NCBI GenBank assembly: GCA_903928395.1
Contig: CAIYQS010000209.1
Coordinates: 1 to 7,846 of the forward strand
Direction: 5' to 3'
DNA length: 7,846 nucleotides
Source: an uncultured Actinomycetes bacterium
GTDB taxonomy: Bacteria; Actinomycetota; Actinomycetes; Nanopelagicales; Nanopelagicaceae
Part shown: positions 5,768-7,846 of the stretch, piece by piece
Position numbering within the stretch: the first letter of the stretch is position 1
Layout of the letters: every line of letters starts with the position of its first letter
Notes under the pieces: generated by a model
Told to the model about the DNA's origin: nothing
The model's database searches: none
Seen by the model: only the letters and a program-made list of their open reading frames with translations
Position numbers and translations under genes: made by a program

Positions 5768-5854
5768 TTCGAAGGGTTGCTATTGGAACGCTAACGAAGA
5801 ACTTACATATCAGTGGAAACCCGGTATTTTCTGTTCTTCAAGACTTGATTGCCA

Positions 5855-5881
5855 TTTACATACATTAATCCTGTGTACATT
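5855..5881 (+). promoter_or_regulatory. Candidate promoter upstream of the DUF6458 gene
   Basis: TTTACA at 5855-5860 (5 of 6 to TTGACA) and TACATT at 5876-5881 (4 of 6 to TATAAT) are separated by 15 bases, two short of ideal. A start near 5888 would give a leader of about 75 bases containing ATCCC...GGGAT (5-bp stem) and a 9-base tandem repeat. The remainder of the 197-base gap after 5767 shows only a 7-bp inverted repeat (5796-5802 with 5833-5839) and no clear terminator. Confidence 0.35.
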
Positions 5882-5964
5882 GGTGATGATCCCAAATATT
5901 AAACGGGATAAGTTCACTGCGGATGTCGTTGATGTCGTGCAGAATCAACTGAATGGGATTAATC

Positions 5965-6213
5965 ATGGGTATTGGAAGCGGAATATTCCTCTTTATTGCA
6001 GGAGCAATTGTTAGGTACGCACTTAAATTCAATGTGAAGTGGGTGGACCAAAATCTTATTGGTTACTTACTCATGGGCGGCGGGGCACTTGTCTTCTTGA
6101 TTTCCCTTGTGGCAACATTCAAGAAAAATTCAACTTCGGTAACAACTCATTCGGCGGTTAATCCAAGTTCTGGAGAAAAAGACACGAGCGCTGAAACGAA
6201 AAGTAGTTCATGA
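5965..6213 (+). CDS. DUF6458-type small membrane protein
   Basis: An 82-residue protein beginning MGIGSGIFLFIAGAIVRYAL, the conserved opening of the DUF6458 family found in Actinomycetota. Two membrane helices are visible at about residues 4-20 and 32-51. They are joined by a short loop KFNVKWVDQN, in which a V-D pair is typical of the family. A polar Ser/Thr/Lys-rich tail of about 30 residues follows, longer than in many relatives. No function is known. An ATG at 5953 would add MGLI; the ATG at 5965 is preferred because the family starts at MGIG and a GGGA sequence sits 6 nt before it, while the upstream ATG has nothing comparable. The gene is convergent with the nucleoside hydrolase, 70 bases apart. 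Confidence 0.8.
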   Translation: MGIGSGIFLFIAGAIVRYALKFNVKWVDQNLIGYLLMGGGALVFLISLVATFKKNSTSVTTHSAVNPSSGEKDTSAETKSSS

Positions 6214-6283
6214 GAAATTCCTTAAAACGAACTATAAGCGAAGATGAAGAGATTTAAACTCGCAGTACCTCACTCTTAAAAAA

Positions 6284-7276
6284 TTACTCGACGTTTACTG
6301 CGGGCTCTCCCGCGGCGACAATTAAATCCGTAAAGAAATCAGGAAAGCCATCTTCTAGCTCAAGGGGAACCCGACAATGAGCGTTTTCTTGCGAAGGAAA
6401 GTTCATATAAATACCCCTTAAGTCGCAAATTGTTTGTCCACGTCCTGGACCATCCGTAGTATCAACTTCGACGTTTACCACCGGCGCAACTTTTGCTCTG
6501 ACTAGATTGGCCGCAAGTCCTACAGCAACCGCATCGTGCATTGTCGAAAGGCGCCTCCCGAATGAACGTTCCTGATTAAATGTTGTATAGAACTCTGCGA
6601 TTTGCGCCATGTATTTGGATATCCCACCGCCATTTCTCATACGATCAAAATGTTCTTCGGTGAGCAGAGTCCTCATAGTCACATCTAGCCCAACCATGGT
6701 GATCGGCCACTGAGCTAGGAAGACCTCACTCGCAGCTTCTGCATCGTGCCAAATATTCGCTTCAGCTACTGGGGAGACATTCCCAGGAGCCAGGGCGGCA
6801 CCTCCCATGATCGTGATCCCGCGCACTAGCTTCGGAAGAGTTGGCTCTAATTGCAAAGCTAAGGCGATATTTGTTAGCGGACCGACGGGCACTAATTCGA
6901 TTTCCCCAGGACGTTTACGACATGAATCAACGATGAATTCAGCTGCACTCATCTCAATGCTTTTGCCGTACTTGCCTTTCATTCCGCGATTACCTTGACC
7001 ATCTTTACCGTGAACAAAATAGCCGTAATCAACATCCGCTCCATTGAGTGGAGTTGTCGCCCCTGCAGCCACGGGTACATCGGATCTGCCGCACATTGCC
7101 AAGATATTCAGAGTGTTTTGTGTAGCCAAATCTCGATCGACATTACCCCAGATCGTTCCGACGCCGACTAATTCAATCTCGGGTGAAAGACAGGCGAGCA
7201 TGATCGCCATCGTGTCATCAACACCGGTATCGCAGTCCAATAAAATTGCAGTTCTAGATCCTTTATCAGTAGGCAT
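6284..7276 (-). CDS. Inosine-uridine preferring nucleoside hydrolase family protein
   Basis: A 330-residue nucleoside N-ribohydrolase that splits ribonucleosides into base and ribose for salvage, normally in the cytoplasm. The calcium- and ribose-binding DCDTGVDD is at residues 14-21, with D14, D16, D20 and D21 all present. GPLTNIALA is at 132-140, MGGA at 157-160, and the NVSPVAEANIWHDAEAA block spans 166-182. The MHDAVAV block at 246-252 contains H247 and D248, equivalent to the catalytic His and calcium-ligand Asp of Crithidia IU-nucleoside hydrolase. No signal peptide is seen, and the length is normal for the family. Base preference cannot be read from the sequence. The start ATG (7274-7276) has no Shine-Dalgarno but has a good promoter placed for a leaderless mRNA. 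The nearest gene upstream on the same strand ends 52 bases away, so this gene probably has its own promoter. Confidence 0.93.
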   Translation of the reverse strand: MPTDKGSRTAILLDCDTGVDDTMAIMLACLSPEIELVGVGTIWGNVDRDLATQNTLNILAMCGRSDVPVAAGATTPLNGADVDYGYFVHGKDGQGNRGMKGKYGKSIEMSAAEFIVDSCRKRPGEIELVPVGPLTNIALALQLEPTLPKLVRGITIMGGAALAPGNVSPVAEANIWHDAEAASEVFLAQWPITMVGLDVTMRTLLTEEHFDRMRNGGGISKYMAQIAEFYTTFNQERSFGRRLSTMHDAVAVGLAANLVRAKVAPVVNVEVDTTDGPGRGQTICDLRGIYMNFPSQENAHCRVPLELEDGFPDFFTDLIVAAGEPAVNVE

Positions 7277-7282
7277 TGGGGA

Positions 7283-7311
7283 AATCTACGATCTATTGAA
7301 AAGTAAATCAA
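7283..7311 (-). promoter_or_regulatory. Promoter of the nucleoside hydrolase, predicted leaderless
   Basis: Reading the minus strand, TTGATT (7306-7311), a 17-base spacer and TAGATT (7283-7288) match the sigma-70-type consensus at 4 of 6 each with ideal spacing. Only six bases separate the -10 box from the ATG, so the message should begin at or next to its start codon. This is the best promoter in the window. Confidence 0.6.
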
Positions 7312-7328
7312 TGAACATGTTGGGAGTG

Positions 7329-7718
7329 CTAATCGCTCTCGCTCTCGTCGCCTGCAGCGCTTCCGCCAATTGATGGCTTCTTGCCTCCGGATCGGAGCGA
7401 AGGGGTGATTGAGGGTGTGGTTGAGAGAGTGGTCTTATGAGTTGATTTTTGTATCGAAGATGCGGAAGCCACCCTCGATTGAATGTTGGTTGCGATAGCG
7501 GAATTTATCTGGGCATTCGGAGCTGATAGGGAGGATGATGGCGGTTGAGCTGCTGCAAGAATCACTCCCGCGGCAAGAAGTGGGGCGGAAAGGCCCAGGA
7601 CTCTATAGATATTCTTTCGCTTGGTTACTTTGGTTACTTTAGCTACTTTGATTTTTTTGCTTTCTTCTTCGCCTTCAATATTTGGATACCACTCGGGCTT
7701 GAAATTCTCACTCATCAT
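7329..7718 (-). CDS. Single-pass membrane protein with Ser/Thr-rich tail, unknown function
   Basis: A 129-residue protein that is not recognised. It has an acidic N-terminus (FKPEWYPNIEGEEESKK), a lysine-rich stretch with repeated KV(A/T) triplets (residues 24-33), and one transmembrane helix, about residues 37-57, preceded by KRKN. The remaining 70 residues are rich in Ser, Thr, Ala and Pro and end in an acidic ESESD. By the positive-inside rule the N-terminus is cytoplasmic and the tail is outside. Two adjacent ATG codons (7718 and 7715) could start it. AGAGGAAG (7723-7730) is well spaced for both and rules out a third ATG at 7733, which it immediately follows. The composition is simple, so the gene is less certain than its neighbours. 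The nucleoside hydrolase follows 52 bases downstream on the same strand but has its own promoter. Confidence 0.65.
   Translation of the reverse strand: MMSENFKPEWYPNIEGEEESKKIKVAKVTKVTKRKNIYRVLGLSAPLLAAGVILAAAQPPSSSLSAPNAQINSAIATNIQSRVASASSIQKSTHKTTLSTTPSITPSLRSGGKKPSIGGSAAGDESESD
7621..7647. repeat. Three tandem copies of a 9-bp unit inside the membrane protein gene
   Basis: TTGGTTACT, TTGGTTACT and TTAGCTACT lie head to tail. On the coding strand they give the K-V-A/T triplets just before the membrane helix. Because the unit is a multiple of three, changes in copy number would keep the frame. Confidence 0.7.
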
Positions 7719-7819
7719 TTTTCTTCCTCTCATTGATGGAAAGGTATCCCGATGCCGTGGGAAGAACCTGAGAGAGACTTGAAAGGTTGCCGAGTATTTC
7801 GCGGAAAAAATCGCGTTTG

Positions 7820-7841
7820 CGGAGACGAGAGGATTCCAACC
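7820..7841 (-). other. Short match to the 3' end of a serine tRNA (fragment or coincidence)
   Basis: Read on the minus strand, the segment ends with CCTCTCGTCTCCG, resembling the 3' T-stem, acceptor strand CGTCTCC and discriminator G of many bacterial serine tRNAs. The preceding bases GGTTGGAATCC differ by one base from the usual GGTTCGAATCC. The 5' half of the T-stem (TTCGG) does not pair with CCTCT, so it is not a normal tRNA as far as can be seen, and the window ends here. The rest of 7719-7846 shows the ribosome binding site of the membrane protein gene and nothing else recognisable. Confidence 0.25.
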
Positions 7842-7846
7842 GAAAC

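Noticed and set aside
5796..5839. 7-bp inverted repeat GAAGAAC...GTTCTTC after the surface protein gene as a terminator
   Set aside because: The loop of about 30 bases is long, pairing does not continue inward, and no T run follows.
5922..5939. Tandem repeat GATGTCGTT/GATGTCGTG before the DUF6458 gene as an operator
   Set aside because: Only two copies, back to back with a 9-bp period that is not helical, inside the possible small open frame where it would simply encode repeated D-V-V.
6278..6313. GCGGG/CCCGC hairpin (6300-6313) and a run of six T on the minus strand (6278-6283) as a terminator of the nucleoside hydrolase gene
   Set aside because: The stem has only five pairs, lies within the coding region, and is separated from the T run by 16 bases, too far for an intrinsic terminator.
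7680..7700. WYPN near the N-terminus of the last membrane protein as a DUF2510 (WYPDP) domain
   Set aside because: Only the W-Y-P is shared; the following conserved glycine and the RWWDGxxWT part of DUF2510 are absent.
1..7846. CRISPR arrays, insertion sequences, toxin-antitoxin pairs, biosynthetic or defence genes
   Set aside because: No spaced repeat array, transposase, integrase, nuclease or toxin motif was seen in any plausible gene.

Overview
The window looks like a chromosomal segment of a moderate-GC (estimated by eye at 45-50%) actinomycete, possibly a freshwater planktonic lineage. The clues are an adrenodoxin-reductase-type FprA very close to mycobacterial FprA, a DUF6458-type two-helix membrane protein, a heme-binding SOUL protein, and several start codons that appear to be leaderless, all of which suit Actinomycetota. 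The lineage is inference. No insertion sequence, CRISPR array, phage gene or integrase is visible.

Layout. Bases 1-287 (+) are the 3' end of an MFS transporter. It runs tail-to-tail into fprA (268-1578, -), with 20 bp of coding overlap. A SOUL gene (1658-2152, -) lies upstream of fprA on the same strand. A divergent intergenic region then leads to secreted protein A (2308-2883, +). That gene overlaps by 4 bp the end of a glycerate kinase gene (2880-3944, -). A second divergent intergenic region (3945-4226) holds two strong hairpins and leads to secreted protein B (4227-4760, +). B is joined by a 1-nt stop/start overlap to a two-helix surface protein (4760-5767, +). A DUF6458 protein (5965-6213, +), a nucleoside hydrolase (6284-7276, -) and a single-pass membrane protein with a Ser/Thr-rich tail (7329-7718, -) complete the gene set. 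The last 128 bases hold no gene that can be supported, but they end in a short match to the 3' end of a serine tRNA.

Function. The minus-strand genes are soluble metabolic or redox enzymes: ferredoxin-NADP reductase, SOUL heme protein, glycerate 2-kinase and nucleoside hydrolase. The plus-strand genes mostly encode exported or membrane-anchored proteins of unknown role. Proteins A and B look like distant relatives of each other. Nothing seen forms one known pathway.

The most interesting signals are regulatory. Both divergent regions that pair a minus-strand enzyme with a plus-strand secreted protein carry 7-bp direct repeats with an 11-bp period (TGTCA/TCACA type). This is the geometry of OmpR/PhoB-family response-regulator boxes, so one regulator may control SOUL, glycerate kinase and the secreted proteins. 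Independently, the SOUL, glycerate kinase and nucleoside hydrolase genes each have a TAnAnT -10 hexamer exactly 6 nt before the start codon and no convincing Shine-Dalgarno, which predicts leaderless mRNAs. A pair of hairpins at 4045-4123 has no upstream same-strand gene and may belong to a small RNA or a 5' leader.
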